From Streptomyces kronopolitis (GTDB lineage: Bacteria > Actinomycetota > Actinomycetes > Streptomycetales > Streptomycetaceae), in NCBI RefSeq assembly GCF_014646275.1, contig NZ_BMND01000012.1:124001-188000 (forward strand): 64,000 nt of DNA. The letters run 5' to 3'. Of the stretch, positions 17,350 through 26,536 are shown one piece after another. Every line of letters starts with the position of its first letter. Position 1 is the first letter of the stretch. Below the pieces are notes generated by a model. That model made no database searches and was not told where the DNA came from. It saw only the letters and a list, made by a program, of their open reading frames with translations. The translations under genes and the position numbers were made by a program.

Positions 17350-18152
17350 CAACGCTGCGCACCCAGGAAGTCGAGGAGGGCCTGGGCGGTGGCTTCGGGG
17401 GCGCTCAGCTGCGGGCAGTGGCCGGTCGCGTCCAGGGTGACCAGGCGGGACGAGGGGATCGCTGCGTGCACGTAGGCGCCGACCTCGCGCGGCGCGATGG
17501 CGTCCTGGGAGCACTCCAGCACCAGCGTCGGCACACTCACCTTCTTCAGGTCCTCGCGGCTGTCGGTCAGGAAGGTGGTGCGGGCGAAGACGCGTGCGAT
17601 GTCGGGGTCGGTGGCGCAGAAGCTGTTGGTCAGCTCCTGCCCCAGCTCCGGTCGCTCCGGATTCCCCATGATCACCGGGGCCATCGCGGAGGACCAGCCC
17701 AGATAGTTCGACTCCAAGGAGGCCAGCAGCTCGTCGATGTCCTCGGCGCTGAAGCCGCCGCGGTATCCCTCGTCATCGAGGTAGCACGGCGAGGGAGCCA
17801 CCATCACCAGCGTCCCGATCCGCTCCGGCGCGGCCTCGGCGGCCAGCACGCCGACCATGGCGCTCACCGAATGCCCGACGAACACCACCTGCTCGTGCCC
17901 CAGGGCCTCGCAGACCTCGATCACGTCCTGGGCGTAGCCCTGAAGTGAGGAGTACCGCTCCGGGCTCCAGGCCGTCAGGTCCGAGCTGCCCGATCCGACG
18001 TAGTCGAACAGCACCACCCGGTACCGCTCCGCCAGGGCCGGGACGATCAGGCGCCACATGTTCTGGTCGCACCCGAAACCGTGCGCCAGCATCACCACCG
18101 GCCCGTCCGCGGAACCGGTGACCGTCACGTTGTTCCTGCGGAGGATGTCCAT
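17349..18152 (-). CDS. rsbQ: RsbQ-like alpha/beta hydrolase
   Basis: A 267-residue hydrolase that follows B. subtilis RsbQ closely (GFGCDQNMWR, FDYVGSGSSD, MVAPSPCYLDDEGYRGGFSA, SNYLGWSSAMAP). The triad is Ser95 in GHSVSAM, Asp217 and His245 in GHCPQLS. RsbQ is the partner RsbP needs for energy-stress signalling, probably by handling a small hydrophobic ligand. The start at 18152 is preferred over 18161 because GGGAGG then lies at a normal distance. First gene of a translationally coupled rsbQ-rsbP-STAS operon. Confidence 0.92.
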   Translation of the reverse strand: MDILRRNNVTVTGSADGPVVMLAHGFGCDQNMWRLIVPALAERYRVVLFDYVGSGSSDLTAWSPERYSSLQGYAQDVIEVCEALGHEQVVFVGHSVSAMVGVLAAEAAPERIGTLVMVAPSPCYLDDEGYRGGFSAEDIDELLASLESNYLGWSSAMAPVIMGNPERPELGQELTNSFCATDPDIARVFARTTFLTDSREDLKKVSVPTLVLECSQDAIAPREVGAYVHAAIPSSRLVTLDATGHCPQLSAPEATAQALLDFLGAQR

Positions 18153-18479
18153 GCCGGCCATCCTCCCACCCCATCCAGGAATCCCTGACGTGATCGTGCC
18201 CACCTAACAGCCTGCTGAGTCAGCAGCGGCCCCGGACTGGCGTCCGACTTGCCACAGGGGCGCCGGCTCGGCAGACGGACGGCCGCGCGGCGTTCTCGCG
18301 ATCGTGTGGTCGTGTGGTCGTGTCGGGCAATCCCAGGCCGCAGTCCCTGAGTTGGAGGCTGAGGGTGCTGTCCGAACTACCCAGACGCCAGCGTGCGTCC
18401 AGATCACATGCATGCTTTGTGTGGGCCGGGGTAGGCGGCGGCGAGACGTCCGCTCCCTACGGTCGTCTGGGAGGGCACC
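18153..18479. other. Divergent promoter region between rsbQ and the sigma factor gene
   Basis: About 330 bp separating two divergent stress-response transcription units. I could not find a clean SigB-type promoter (GTTT, then GGGTA) with normal spacing on either side. Confidence 0.35.
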
Positions 18480-19340
18480 ATGATCACCGCCGTGAACGAC
18501 ACCGCTACCCACGAGCGCACCATCGAGGTGGGCACGGAGCTGCCGGCAGTCGAGTGCCCGAGCGCGGTGGCCCCCCGGGACGCGCGGGAGCTGTCGAAGC
18601 GGTTCTTCGACCGGCTTCAGGACCTGGACGAGGGCACGCACGAGTACCAGTACGCGCGCAACACCCTCATCGAGATGAACATGTCGATGGTGCGCTACGT
18701 CGCCCGCCGCTACCGCAATCGCGGCGACGACATGGAAGACATCATCCAGGTCGGCACCATCGGCCTGATCAAGGCCATCGACCGGTTCGACCTCGCGCGC
18801 GAGGTGGAGTTCTCCACCTTCGCCGTCCCGTACATCCTCGGCGAGATCAAGCGGTTCTTCCGCGACACCGGCTGGGCCGTCCACGTGCCCCGCCGCCTCC
18901 AGGAGCTGCGCAGCGACTTGGCCAAGGCCAAGGAGCAGCTGCACGTCGAACTCGACCGCGACCCCACCGTCCGCGAGCTCGCCGCCCACCTTGCTCTTTC
19001 CGAGGAAGAGGTCATCGAGGGGCTCGTCGCGGCCAACGGCTACAACGCCGGCTCGCTCGACATGCCCACCGACTCCGACTCCTCGGCACAGAGCCGCACG
19101 CTTGCCGATGTCATGGGCGAGGATGACCCGGCGATGGAGACCGTCGAGAACCTGAGCACCCTTGCCCCGCTGCTGCACCAGCTCGACGACCGCGAGCGTC
19201 AGCTGGTCGAGCTGCGCTTCGGGCAGGAGATGACCCAGTCCCAGATCGGCGCCGAACTCGGCGTCTCCCAGATGCACGTCTCCCGCCTGCTCACCCGCAC
19301 CCTGACCAAGCTCCGCAAGGGCATGCTCACCGACCACTGA
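18480..19340 (+). CDS. SigB/SigF-family RNA polymerase sigma factor
   Basis: A 286-residue sigma-70 group 3 factor, intact from region 1.2 to 4.2. Region 2 contains TLIEMNMSMVRYVARRY and VGTIGLIKAIDRFDLAREVE; region 3 begins WAVHVPRRLQELRSDLAKAK; region 4 ends in TQSQIGAELGVSQMHVSRLL, the -35 recognition helix-turn-helix. Streptomyces has many SigB paralogues for osmotic, oxidative and developmental control. It lies divergent from the rsbQ-rsbP-STAS operon, so that module may control it, but no RsbW-type anti-sigma kinase is encoded in the window. Confidence 0.93.
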   Translation: MITAVNDTATHERTIEVGTELPAVECPSAVAPRDARELSKRFFDRLQDLDEGTHEYQYARNTLIEMNMSMVRYVARRYRNRGDDMEDIIQVGTIGLIKAIDRFDLAREVEFSTFAVPYILGEIKRFFRDTGWAVHVPRRLQELRSDLAKAKEQLHVELDRDPTVRELAAHLALSEEEVIEGLVAANGYNAGSLDMPTDSDSSAQSRTLADVMGEDDPAMETVENLSTLAPLLHQLDDRERQLVELRFGQEMTQSQIGAELGVSQMHVSRLLTRTLTKLRKGMLTDH

Positions 19341-19772
19341 AAATGACCCGGCCCGGGGGCGCTGCAACCGGTGGGACTGGCCCACGCGAAGCCACGACAC
19401 CCGCCGACCAGCGGTCGCCCCAGGCTGGCCGACAGTCGACGGATCGTGCTCCGGCAGCAGCCCGGATGAGTTGCTGCGGTCGAAGTCCGGACAGCTACCC
19501 GGCGGACGCCTTGGCCCGCCTGGCTGTCCTCTGACACGAGATCTTGGCCGTTTGCCGGGAGATTTTGACGACCAGCAGTCCACTGCCACTTGAGCTTGAC
19601 CGATGGTTCTCCAGCGTACAGGGGAGAGGCGGCGTGTTGACTGAACCAACATCTTCCTGGGCCCACCCAGCCTCTCCCAGCTCACCGCGCGCACCAGCGA
19701 AGCCAGCAAGTAGCCGCCCCTGGGGCTCGGGGTGGACACCTATCGGCGCCCTGCCGCGAGTGCCCGGCCATG
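19341..19772. other. Intergenic, converging ends
   Basis: About 430 bp between two converging genes. Only antisense or random frames are present. Confidence 0.35.
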
Positions 19773-20384
19773 TCACTCTCTGGGCACGGCTGAGGGGCGA
19801 TGAACCTCCGAAACGACTGCGGTCCCGGCCACGGTCCGGTCCTCGTGCATGGTGATCTGCTGGCCGGGTTGAACGTGCGTCCAATGGGAGGGGGTGAGGG
19901 GCACGAGGCGAACCGTGGCCTGCCCGCCGGGCTCCAGAATGGGCATGCTCTCAACCCAGAGCGCGGCGATGCTGACCGCACGTTCACCGGTGGGCAAGAG
20001 GTGTCCGATGTCCCACATGGGGCGCAGAACCCCGGTGCCGGAGATTGATGTCGTGCGTCGGCCCTCGCCAGCAGGGCGGAGCTTCAGATCTGCTCGGATC
20101 ACGCCGTTGTGGATCTCGGAGCACCGCCAATGGCACCAGGCCGTGCTCCGCTCCAGTCGGAGTTGCTCAGCCGCTTCGGCGAGCTTCTCCCAAAACGCCA
20201 GAGGGATCGAGCGACCGTCCCCGAGTTCCTCCAGCAGACCCAGAGCGATCTCCCACTCGTCATGGGCGAGGTAGTCCCAGACGTCTCGCACCGTGATGTC
20301 GTTCTCGGTGGCGGTCTCTTCCGGGACCAGTAGGGAGGCTGATTCGAGCAGCTCAGGGACGTCCATGCGCTCATTGTCGACCAT
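19773..20384 (-). CDS. Conserved hypothetical protein with EF-Tu-like C-terminal barrel
   Basis: A 203-residue frame. The N-terminal 100 residues are helical (VPELLESASLLVPEE, VRDVWDYLAHDEWEIALGLLEEL). The C-terminal half (ADLKLRPAGEGRRT, LRPMWDIGHLLPTGERAVSIAALWVE, GGQATVRLVPLTPSHWTHVQPGQQITMHE) resembles the beta-barrel of elongation factor Tu domain 2/3-like proteins found as stand-alone proteins in actinomycetes. Start is uncertain: ATG at 20384 or at 20366; neither has a strong ribosome site. Confidence 0.65.
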   Translation of the reverse strand: MVDNERMDVPELLESASLLVPEETATENDITVRDVWDYLAHDEWEIALGLLEELGDGRSIPLAFWEKLAEAAEQLRLERSTAWCHWRCSEIHNGVIRADLKLRPAGEGRRTTSISGTGVLRPMWDIGHLLPTGERAVSIAALWVESMPILEPGGQATVRLVPLTPSHWTHVQPGQQITMHEDRTVAGTAVVSEVHRPSAVPRE

Positions 20385-20524
20385 ATGCAGGAGCGTGCTG
20401 GCGCGCGTCCACTCGTAGTTCAGAGAAAGTGGGTCAGATGTCGTTTCGGTCGGACATCCCGTTGGGGCCCTTCCTGGTCCGAGACCACCAGCAGGGCCGT
20501 ACAACTGAACGCAGGGGGAAGACC

Positions 20525-20731
20525 ATGATCAATCTGCTGCTGCTCGGCGTCGTGCTGCTCGCCGTCGGCGGGTGTGCATGCGTGCTGTGGGCGGAGCGCG
20601 GCGGACCCCGCTGGGTCCGCCGCGTGGCGACCGTGACGCTCGCCGCGAGCGAGCTGGTGCGTCGCTCCGAGAAACGCCGACGCCGACGCGAGCGCCGGAG
20701 CATGACGCGGACCACCAACGGTCGTGACTAG
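20525..20731 (+). CDS. Small single-pass membrane protein
   Basis: A 68-residue protein from the ATG at 20525 (AGGGGGAAG upstream). One membrane helix (INLLLLGVVLLAVGGCACVL) is followed by a very basic tail (RRSEKRRRRRERRS), so the tail should stay inside the cell. No family recognised. It is too short for firm calling but has correct codon bias and a ribosome site. Confidence 0.55.
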   Translation: MINLLLLGVVLLAVGGCACVLWAERGGPRWVRRVATVTLAASELVRRSEKRRRRRERRSMTRTTNGRD

Positions 20732-20869
20732 AAACGGTCAAGATCGCCTGGCAATCGGTCAAGATCACTTGTCAGAGGACAGCGGCCGACCGCGCCGGGA
20801 GATCGACCTCCCGGTTCATTTCCTCCAAGCACAGTCCGCCTGGCACACCGCCTCGATAGCCTGCGCGGC

Positions 20870-21670
20870 ATGATCGACTCATACGCGGGCTCCGGCGATG
20901 TTGCAGTCGCGATAGCCGGAGCGCGGGCCGGCGCGGACGTGGTCCGCAGGATGTACGGCCAGCGGCTCAACCACATTGACAAGGGTGCCGGGGACTTTGC
21001 CACCGCCGCCGATGTGGCGGCCGAGAAGACGATCCTCGGCATCATCAGTGCCGCACGGCCCGATGACGCGGTGCTCGGCGAGGAAGGCGGGCACCAGGGC
21101 GCCGCTGAAGCGGTGCGCCAGTGGTTGGTGGATCCCCTGTGCGGCACTTTGAACTACGCCGTCGGCAACATGCTGGTGGCCGTCAACGTGGCGCTGCGCG
21201 ATGGGGCGGCGGCGGTGGCCGACCCGTTCAGCGGCGAGGTCTTCTTCACCGACGGGGAGATCGCCTGGGTGCGGCGTGACGGGGCCTACGACGTACAGCT
21301 GACGCCCACGCCCGCTACCCGATTGGTGGACGTCAACCTGGATCCGCCGTTCCCGAGTGCGCCGGGATTCCGGGCCGTGGACCTGCTGGCCCACCCTGAG
21401 TTCATCGAACGTTTTCGGCCGCGCTTCGTTTCCACGACACTGGCGCTGGCCTGGGTGGCCGCCGGCAAGCGCGCCGCGTATATCACCGACGGCCACGATC
21501 TCTCCAGGAGCGTGCATTTCGCGGCCGGCATCGCATTGTGCCGGGATGCCGGCTGCGTCGTCACCGGCATCGACGGCGCCCCGATAGGTGAGACAGGTCG
21601 TGGGCTCGTCGTCGCCGCCGACCACGAGACTCACGGGCTGCTGATGTCGATGATGCACAGCCGAAGCTAG
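20870..21670 (+). CDS. Inositol-monophosphatase-like protein with altered metal ligands
   Basis: A 266-residue member of the inositol monophosphatase superfamily. The fold signatures are present: the Glu motif GEEGG (70-74), and WLVDPLCGTLNY (85-96), which corresponds to the family's W-x-x-D-P-x-D-G-T-x-N. The second metal-binding Asp is Cys91 here, and the C-terminal WDxAAG motif is replaced by VHFAAG. Two of the acids that hold the catalytic magnesium ions are therefore missing, so phosphatase activity is doubtful. It may bind rather than hydrolyse a sugar phosphate. It ends in front of a strong hairpin. Confidence 0.85.
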   Translation: MIDSYAGSGDVAVAIAGARAGADVVRRMYGQRLNHIDKGAGDFATAADVAAEKTILGIISAARPDDAVLGEEGGHQGAAEAVRQWLVDPLCGTLNYAVGNMLVAVNVALRDGAAAVADPFSGEVFFTDGEIAWVRRDGAYDVQLTPTPATRLVDVNLDPPFPSAPGFRAVDLLAHPEFIERFRPRFVSTTLALAWVAAGKRAAYITDGHDLSRSVHFAAGIALCRDAGCVVTGIDGAPIGETGRGLVVAADHETHGLLMSMMHSRS

Positions 21671-21734
21671 CGCTCGTCGCCCCGAACCGGACCGACACCC
21701 GAATCCGAGATGCAATGCGGCAGATCATGCAGGT

Positions 21735-21771
21735 GCTGCTCCTTCCGTTCCCTGCGGGCAGAAGGAGCAGC
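21735..21771. terminator. Bidirectional hairpin terminator
   Basis: GCTGCTCCTTC (21735-21745) is perfectly complementary to GAAGGAGCAGC (21761-21771), an 11-bp stem with a 15-nt loop. It sits between two converging genes. Confidence 0.65.
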
Positions 21772-21896
21772 GGGGGCGGCGCAGGCAGGGTCGGTGGAGT
21801 CGGAAGGGCCCGGCTTCTCGTCTGCCTTGGCTCCGGCACGGTGCTCCTTCAGGGCGCGGCCGGTGGCGTTGACGCCGCGTGTTGGGGAGGGGGTGG

Positions 21897-24800
21897 TCAG
21901 AAGGTGAGGACGCCGGCGTGGGCGGTGGAGGGTTGGAGGGTGCGGGTGCCGGCGAAGGTGGCGTCGTAGCCGCCGTTGAGGATGATCAGGGCGAGGCTGA
22001 GCACTTCGAGGTGTCGGGCGGTGCCGGTGGCGTCGGTGACCGCGGTGCCCAGGACATGGCCTCCGGTGCTGAAGGTGATGGTCTGGCCCGGGACGGGCAG
22101 CCCGGTGACGCTGTCGATCAGCGTGGCGGACAGGAACGGGAAGTGCAGCTGGAGGGGGAAGAGCTGGATCAGGGCGGGGGTGGCGGTCAGTTGGGTGGGA
22201 TGGACGGGGTTGGTGTAGGTGAACGCGGCGGGCAGGCTCGCGGTTCCGCCGCAGGGGGTGGTGACGGTGACCGTGGCCGCTCCGGCAGCTCCGGCGGGGG
22301 TGGTGGCAGTGATCTGGGTCCCGCCCGGATTGACGGCAACACCCGTAGCGGGGTTGCCGCCGATGGTGACGGTGGCGCCGGCCAGGTTGGTGCCGGTGAT
22401 CGTCACGACCGTGCCGCCGGTCGTCGGGCCCTGGGTGGGACTGATGCCGGTCAGCGTGGGCGCGGCGGTGTAGGTGAAGGCGGCGGGCAGGCTCGCGGTG
22501 CCGCCGCAGGCGGTGGTGACGGTGACCGTCGCCGCCCCGACGACTCCGGCCGGGGTGGTGGCGGTGATCTGGGTCCCGCCCGGATTGACGGCAACACCCG
22601 TAGCGGGGTTGCCGCCGATGGTGACGGTGGCGCCGGCCAGGTTGGTGCCGGTGATCGTCACGACCGTGCCACCGGTCGTCGGCCCGCACGCCGGGCTGAT
22701 GCCGGTCAGCGTGGGGACGGCGGTGTAGGTGAAGGCGGCGGGCAGGCTGGCGGTGCCACCACAGGGGGTGGTGACGGTGACCGTCGCCGCCCCGGCGACT
22801 CCGGCCGGGGTGGTGGCGGTGATCTGGGTCCCGCCCGGATTGACCGAGACGGACGTGGTGGGGTTGCCGCCGATGGTGACGGTGGCCCCGGCCAGGTTGG
22901 TGCCGGAGATGCTCACCACCGTGCCGCCGGTGGTCGGCCCGCAGGTGGGGCTGATCCCGGTGAGCGTGGGGGCCGCGGTGTAGGTGAAAGCGGCGGGCAG
23001 GCTGGCGGTGCCGCCGCAGGGGGTGGTGACGGTGACGGTGGCCGCCCCGGCAACACCGGGTGGGGTGAAAGCGGTGATCTGGGTCCCGCCGGGATTGATG
23101 CTGAGGACCGTGGTGGGGTTGCCGCCGATGGTGACTGCGGCGCCGGCCAGGTTGGTGCCGGAGATGGTCACCATCGTGCCGCCCGCGGTCGGCCCGCACG
23201 CCGGGCTGATCCCGCTGAGCGTGGGGACGGCGGTGTAGGTGAACGCGGCCGGCAGACTCGCGGAGCCACCACAGGTGTGACGGCGACGGTGGCCGCTCCG
23301 GCGACTCCGGCGGGGGTGGTGGCGGTGATCTGGGTCCCGGCGAGGTTGTAGAAGACGTTGGTGGCGGGGACGCCTCCGATCGTGACGGTGGCGCCGGTCA
23401 GGTTGGTCCCGGAGATGGTCACCATCGTGCCGCCCGCGGTCGGCCCGCACGCCGGGCTGATCCCGGTCAGCGTGGGAACCGCGGTGTAGGTGAACGCGGC
23501 CGGCAGGCTCACGGTGCCACCACAGGCCGTGACGGTGACCGTGGCTGCCCCGGCAACACCGGCCGGGGTGGTGGCGGTGATCTGCGTCCCGCCCGGATTG
23601 ACCGAGACACCCGTGGCGGGGTTGCCGCCGATGGTGACGATGGCACCGGTCAGGTTGGTGCCGGTGATGGTCACCATCGTGCCGCCCGCCAGTGGCCCGC
23701 ACGCCGGGCTGATCCCGGTCAGCGTGGGAACCGCGGTGTAGGTGAACGCGGCCGGCAGGCTGACGGTGCCACCACAGGTGGCGACGGCGACGGTGGCCGC
23801 TCCGGCGACTCCGGCGGGGGTGGTGGCGGTGATCTGCGTACCACCGGGGTTGACCGAGACACCCGTAGCGGGGACGCCGCCGATCGTGACGTCGGCGCCG
23901 GCCAGGCTGGTGCCGGAGATCGTCACCACCGTGCCGCCCGCGGTCGGCCCGCACGCCGGGGTGATGCCGGTCAGCGTGGGGAAGGGCGGGAAGACACTGA
24001 CGTTGCCCGAATTGGAGTTGGTGACGTAGATGTTGCCGTTGGGTGCCACCGCTGCATATTGCGGGTTGGTGCCGGCGGGGAGGGTGGCGACGACGGTGTT
24101 GGTGACGCTGTCGATCACCGTCACGTTGCCTGACGGGGACGTAGATCTTGCCGGTGGGCGCCGCTACCGTCTCGTACGGGTTGGTGCCGGCGGGGAGGGT
24201 GGTGATGACGGTGTTGGTAGTGCTGTTGATCGCCGTCACGTTGGCCGAGGTGGAGTTGGTGATGTAGACGTTGCCGTTGGGTGCCACCGCCGCCCCGGTC
24301 GGCTGGGTGCCGACCGGGATGGTGGCGATGACGGTGTTGGTGGCACCGTTGATCACCGACACATTGGCCGTCCCGCGGTTGGCGACGTAGATGTTGCCGT
24401 TGGGCGCCACGTCCAGCGAGTACGGGCTACCGCCGGCGAGAACCATGGCGGTGACGGTGTTGGTGGTGCTGTCGATCACCCTCACGTTGGACGAGTTGAA
24501 GCTGGCGACGTAGACGTTCCCGTTGGGCGCCACCTCCACATCGATCGGGGTGGTGCCGACGGGGATGGTGGCGATGACAGCGTTGGTGGTGCTGTTGATC
24601 ACCGACACATTGTTCGAACTCTCGTTGGTGATGTAGACGTTGCCGTTGGGCGCCACCGCCACCCAGGACGGCTGGCTGCCAACGGGGATGGTGGCGATGA
24701 CCGTGTTGGTGGCGCTGTTGATCACCGACACATTGGCCGACCCGAAGTTGGTGACGTAGACGTTGCCGTTGGGCGCCACCCCCACCGCGTACGGGGTGGT

Positions 24801-24974
24801 GCCGGCAGCGACGGTGGTGCACGCCAGCGCGAGCAACGTGCTGGGCATCGCACCCGCCATGGCGGCGCTGGCCACAGCGGGTGACTGGCCTGACAGTTGG
24901 GGCATCGCACCGACTGCTGGCGGGAGGGCGGACGAGGCCCCCTGCGGCGGCCACGGCAGATCGTTCACACTCAT
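21897..24974 (-). CDS. YVTN beta-propeller/IPT-TIG repeat protein with two compensating frameshifts
   Basis: Start at the ATG at 24974 (AAGGGG upstream); about 1025 codons. After a Pro/Ala-rich lead come seven units of about 42 residues (VAPNGNVYVTN...VSVINSATNTVIATIPVG), the blades of a YVTN-type propeller. Seven IPT/TIG immunoglobulin-like domains of 84-85 residues follow (PTLTGISPACGPTTGG...FTYTA), then a C-terminal Ig-like domain (LIDSVTGLPVPGQTITFSTGG). The reading frame changes at about 24135-24138 (run of four G on the + strand) and returns at about 23271-23279. Between these points the protein-like sequence is in another frame, but no stop interrupts the original frame. Corrected, the protein would be uninterrupted. 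It is probably a surface or secreted adhesin-like protein; no typical signal peptide is seen. Confidence 0.8.
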   Translation of the reverse strand: MSVNDLPWPPQGASSALPPAVGAMPQLSGQSPAVASAAMAGAMPSTLLALACTTVAAGTTPYAVGVAPNGNVYVTNFGSANVSVINSATNTVIATIPVGSQPSWVAVAPNGNVYITNESSNNVSVINSTTNAVIATIPVGTTPIDVEVAPNGNVYVASFNSSNVRVIDSTTNTVTAMVLAGGSPYSLDVAPNGNIYVANRGTANVSVINGATNTVIATIPVGTQPTGAAVAPNGNVYITNSTSANVTAINSTTNTVITTLPAGTNPYETVAAPTGKIYVPVRQRDGDRQRHQHRRRHPPRRHQPAICSGGTQRQHLRHQLQFGQRQCLPALPHADRHHPGVRADRGRHGGDDLRHQPGRRRRHDRRRPRYGCLGQPRWYADHRHHPRRSRRSGHRRRRHLWWHRQPAGRVHLHRGSHADRDQPGVRATGGRHDGDHHRHQPDRCHRHHRRQPRHGCLGQSGRDADHRHHPGRCCRGSHGHRHGLWWHREPAGRVHLHRGSHADRDQPGVRADRGRHDGDHLRDQPDRRHRHDRRRPRHQRLLQPRRDPDHRHHPRRSRRSGHRRRHTCGGSASLPAAFTYTAVPTLSGISPACGPTAGGTMVTISGTNLAGAAVTIGGNPTTVLSINPGGTQITAFTPPGVAGAATVTVTTPCGGTASLPAAFTYTAAPTLTGISPTCGPTTGGTVVSISGTNLAGATVTIGGNPTTSVSVNPGGTQITATTPAGVAGAATVTVTTPCGGTASLPAAFTYTAVPTLTGISPACGPTTGGTVVTITGTNLAGATVTIGGNPATGVAVNPGGTQITATTPAGVVGAATVTVTTACGGTASLPAAFTYTAAPTLTGISPTQGPTTGGTVVTITGTNLAGATVTIGGNPATGVAVNPGGTQITATTPAGAAGAATVTVTTPCGGTASLPAAFTYTNPVHPTQLTATPALIQLFPLQLHFPFLSATLIDSVTGLPVPGQTITFSTGGHVLGTAVTDATGTARHLEVLSLALIILNGGYDATFAGTRTLQPSTAHAGVLTF
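22219..23990 (-). repeat. Seven near-identical 252-255 bp tandem repeats encoding IPT/TIG domains
   Basis: Consecutive units of 255 bp (near 22219, 22474, 22729 and 22984) and of about 252 bp further upstream in the gene (near 23490 and 23742) show long stretches of identity. Such repeats recombine easily and are hard to assemble correctly, which bears on the frameshifts noted in this gene. Confidence 0.85.
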
Positions 24975-25506
24975 GAGAACCCCTTCACGAGACGAGCGGG
25001 GCCACCCGTGGTTCCGCGCCGCGACATGGGGCGGAACACGGCCTTGTGGCTCTCTCTTCCCGAAAAGGGCACACCGCCGGGCACGCGCGAGCGCACGCCA
25101 TGGGCCACCCATCTCTGGGGAGGGATGGGCAGCCCACCGGTTCGCCCCCTGTAGCCCACCGCAGCGCCAACGCAGGCAATGGACCTGACAGCGGTTCATC
25201 CAAATGGTCCAGCAGATGAACACACCACAGCGATCCACCACCCCCTCACTTCAAAGCGCCACGACATGCGCTCCAGACGCCGGCGCGGCAACCGTTCGAG
25301 CCACCCACGTCGGCCGCGGCCAGCAGCCGGCCGGCGCGCGGGGAGTCGCACGGGCAACGCACCTACCGTCAGCGGAGGATGGAGGCGACCGCGAATGCGG
25401 CGGTGTCGTGGTCCGCGCCGACACCTACCCCCCGCCCCCGGTGTTCGCGGAGACGTCGCAGATCCCGTACGGGGCCGCGCCGGACGCCCTGACATCTGGC
25501 GTTTCC
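24975..25506. other. Intergenic, upstream of the IPT protein gene
   Basis: About 530 bp. Several open frames exist but none has a ribosome site or a recognisable pattern. Confidence 0.35.
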
Positions 25507-26094
25507 TTAGTCGCCGGAGGGGTCGGGTAGGTGCGGCGCGTTACTGCGCCGCACCACCTCAGAACCGTGCATGCCCCTCGTCCGAGCAGCGTGAGCCAAG
25601 ATCCGCTCGATGTCCCAGGCATGGTGGGCGGCATCGTGGGCATTGTTGCGCGCCACGTCCTCGGCCCGCTGCACCCCACGATCCGCGTGCTCAAGGGCCA
25701 CACCCTCCTCCAGCGCGGCGGACACCGAGGTCACCCAGGCGTCGGCCGCCCACCTCAGCGACCACAAAGCACCAGCCAGAGAAACGTCGTTGTAGAAGCG
25801 GGCCTGCGCCAGAAGGTCTTGGTCATAGCCGGGGACTTGGCGTGTGCCGGCCAGCCTCGCCCCGGCCAGCCGCTCGGCCCAGTTGCGCAGGTTGTCCGTG
25901 ACGTGGCTGACGTAAGCCGCGACATTCCACGCCAGGTCCGGATGCCGTTCATCGCCCCGGCGCCCCTTCACCAAGGCCCCGTACCGCGCAGGCAGGTCCT
26001 CGACCTGCCCAAGGGCTTCGCGCGGAGTCAACGACCAGTCGAAGCCGCAATCCCGGCAGGGGTTTCCATAGAGACGTGCTCCCCAAAGTTCCAT
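25507..26094 (-). CDS. DinB/maleylpyruvate-isomerase-like four-helix protein
   Basis: A 195-residue protein from the ATG at 26094. It opens with a Cys pair, NPCRDCGFDWS, and continues with the helices of the DinB/mycothiol-dependent isomerase group (LAWNVAAYVSHVTDNLRNWAERLAG, YDQDLLAQARFYND, NNAHDAAHHAWDIERI). The His residues in YVSHVTDN and DAAHHAWDI are in the positions used for metal binding in the family. Enzyme activity cannot be assigned. It is the last gene before the biosynthetic cluster and points away from it. Confidence 0.75.
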   Translation of the reverse strand: MELWGARLYGNPCRDCGFDWSLTPREALGQVEDLPARYGALVKGRRGDERHPDLAWNVAAYVSHVTDNLRNWAERLAGARLAGTRQVPGYDQDLLAQARFYNDVSLAGALWSLRWAADAWVTSVSAALEEGVALEHADRGVQRAEDVARNNAHDAAHHAWDIERILAHAARTRGMHGSEVVRRSNAPHLPDPSGD

Positions 26095-26536
26095 GGGATG
26101 CCAATTTACCGAGCCCCACCAGCCACTGATCACCGGCCTGTCGGGCAGTCCCTATGCGGCCACTCCTTCGGCGACATCATCACCACCGAAGTCCCGCTCG
26201 GCAGTTCCTGGCGCTCCGGGCGCACGGCTGTTTCACCGGTGGTGCGGTGCAGGAGGCCTCACTGGCGACCGGGCAAACGAGTTGGTGACCGCCGCCGGGC
26301 TGCCGTCGCCGGCCGGTCCGCCGGGGAGCGTGCGGTACTCCCCCGGCGTGCCGGTGCGCTTCGGACGGCCGGCCCGCCCGGGCGGTCTGCCCGCCCCCTG
26401 AAGGCCCGCGCGGCACGGTGGTCGAATGCCGGCCGAAACGTGCCACGGCCCCTTTTCCTCCTCCGACAGGCTTTCCTCGCAGTGCACTTGAGTCGCGGTT
26501 GAGCCGCCCCGGCAGGGCCCGTGCCACACTCGGCCC
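26095..26536. other. Left boundary of the biosynthetic cluster; promoter of the Dap/NRPS operon
   Basis: About 440 bp without a gene. The final 52 bp (26485-26536) are conserved in front of the sbnA remnant at 40.5 kb and contain the direct-repeat element at 26488-26507. No Shine-Dalgarno lies before the ATG at 26537, so the mRNA may be leaderless. Confidence 0.55.
26488..26507 (+). promoter_or_regulatory. Direct-repeat element, putative SARP operator of the Dap/NRPS operon
   Basis: TTGAGTCGCGGTTGAGCCGC: two copies of TTGAG(T/C)CGC with an 11-bp period. SARP regulators bind heptamer direct repeats spaced 11 bp apart in front of their target promoters. The same 20-bp pattern occurs at 37603-37622 and 40513-40532, each in front of a cluster gene. 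A possible -10 is CACACT at 26525-26530. Confidence 0.65.

Noticed and set aside
18204..19739. 511-codon minus-strand frame opposite the intact sigma factor
   Set aside because: Antisense shadow of the sigma factor gene, which has all conserved regions.
22219..23990. Regular repeats that could be mistaken for a CRISPR array
   Set aside because: Units are 252-255 bp with no spacers and encode IPT/TIG domains.
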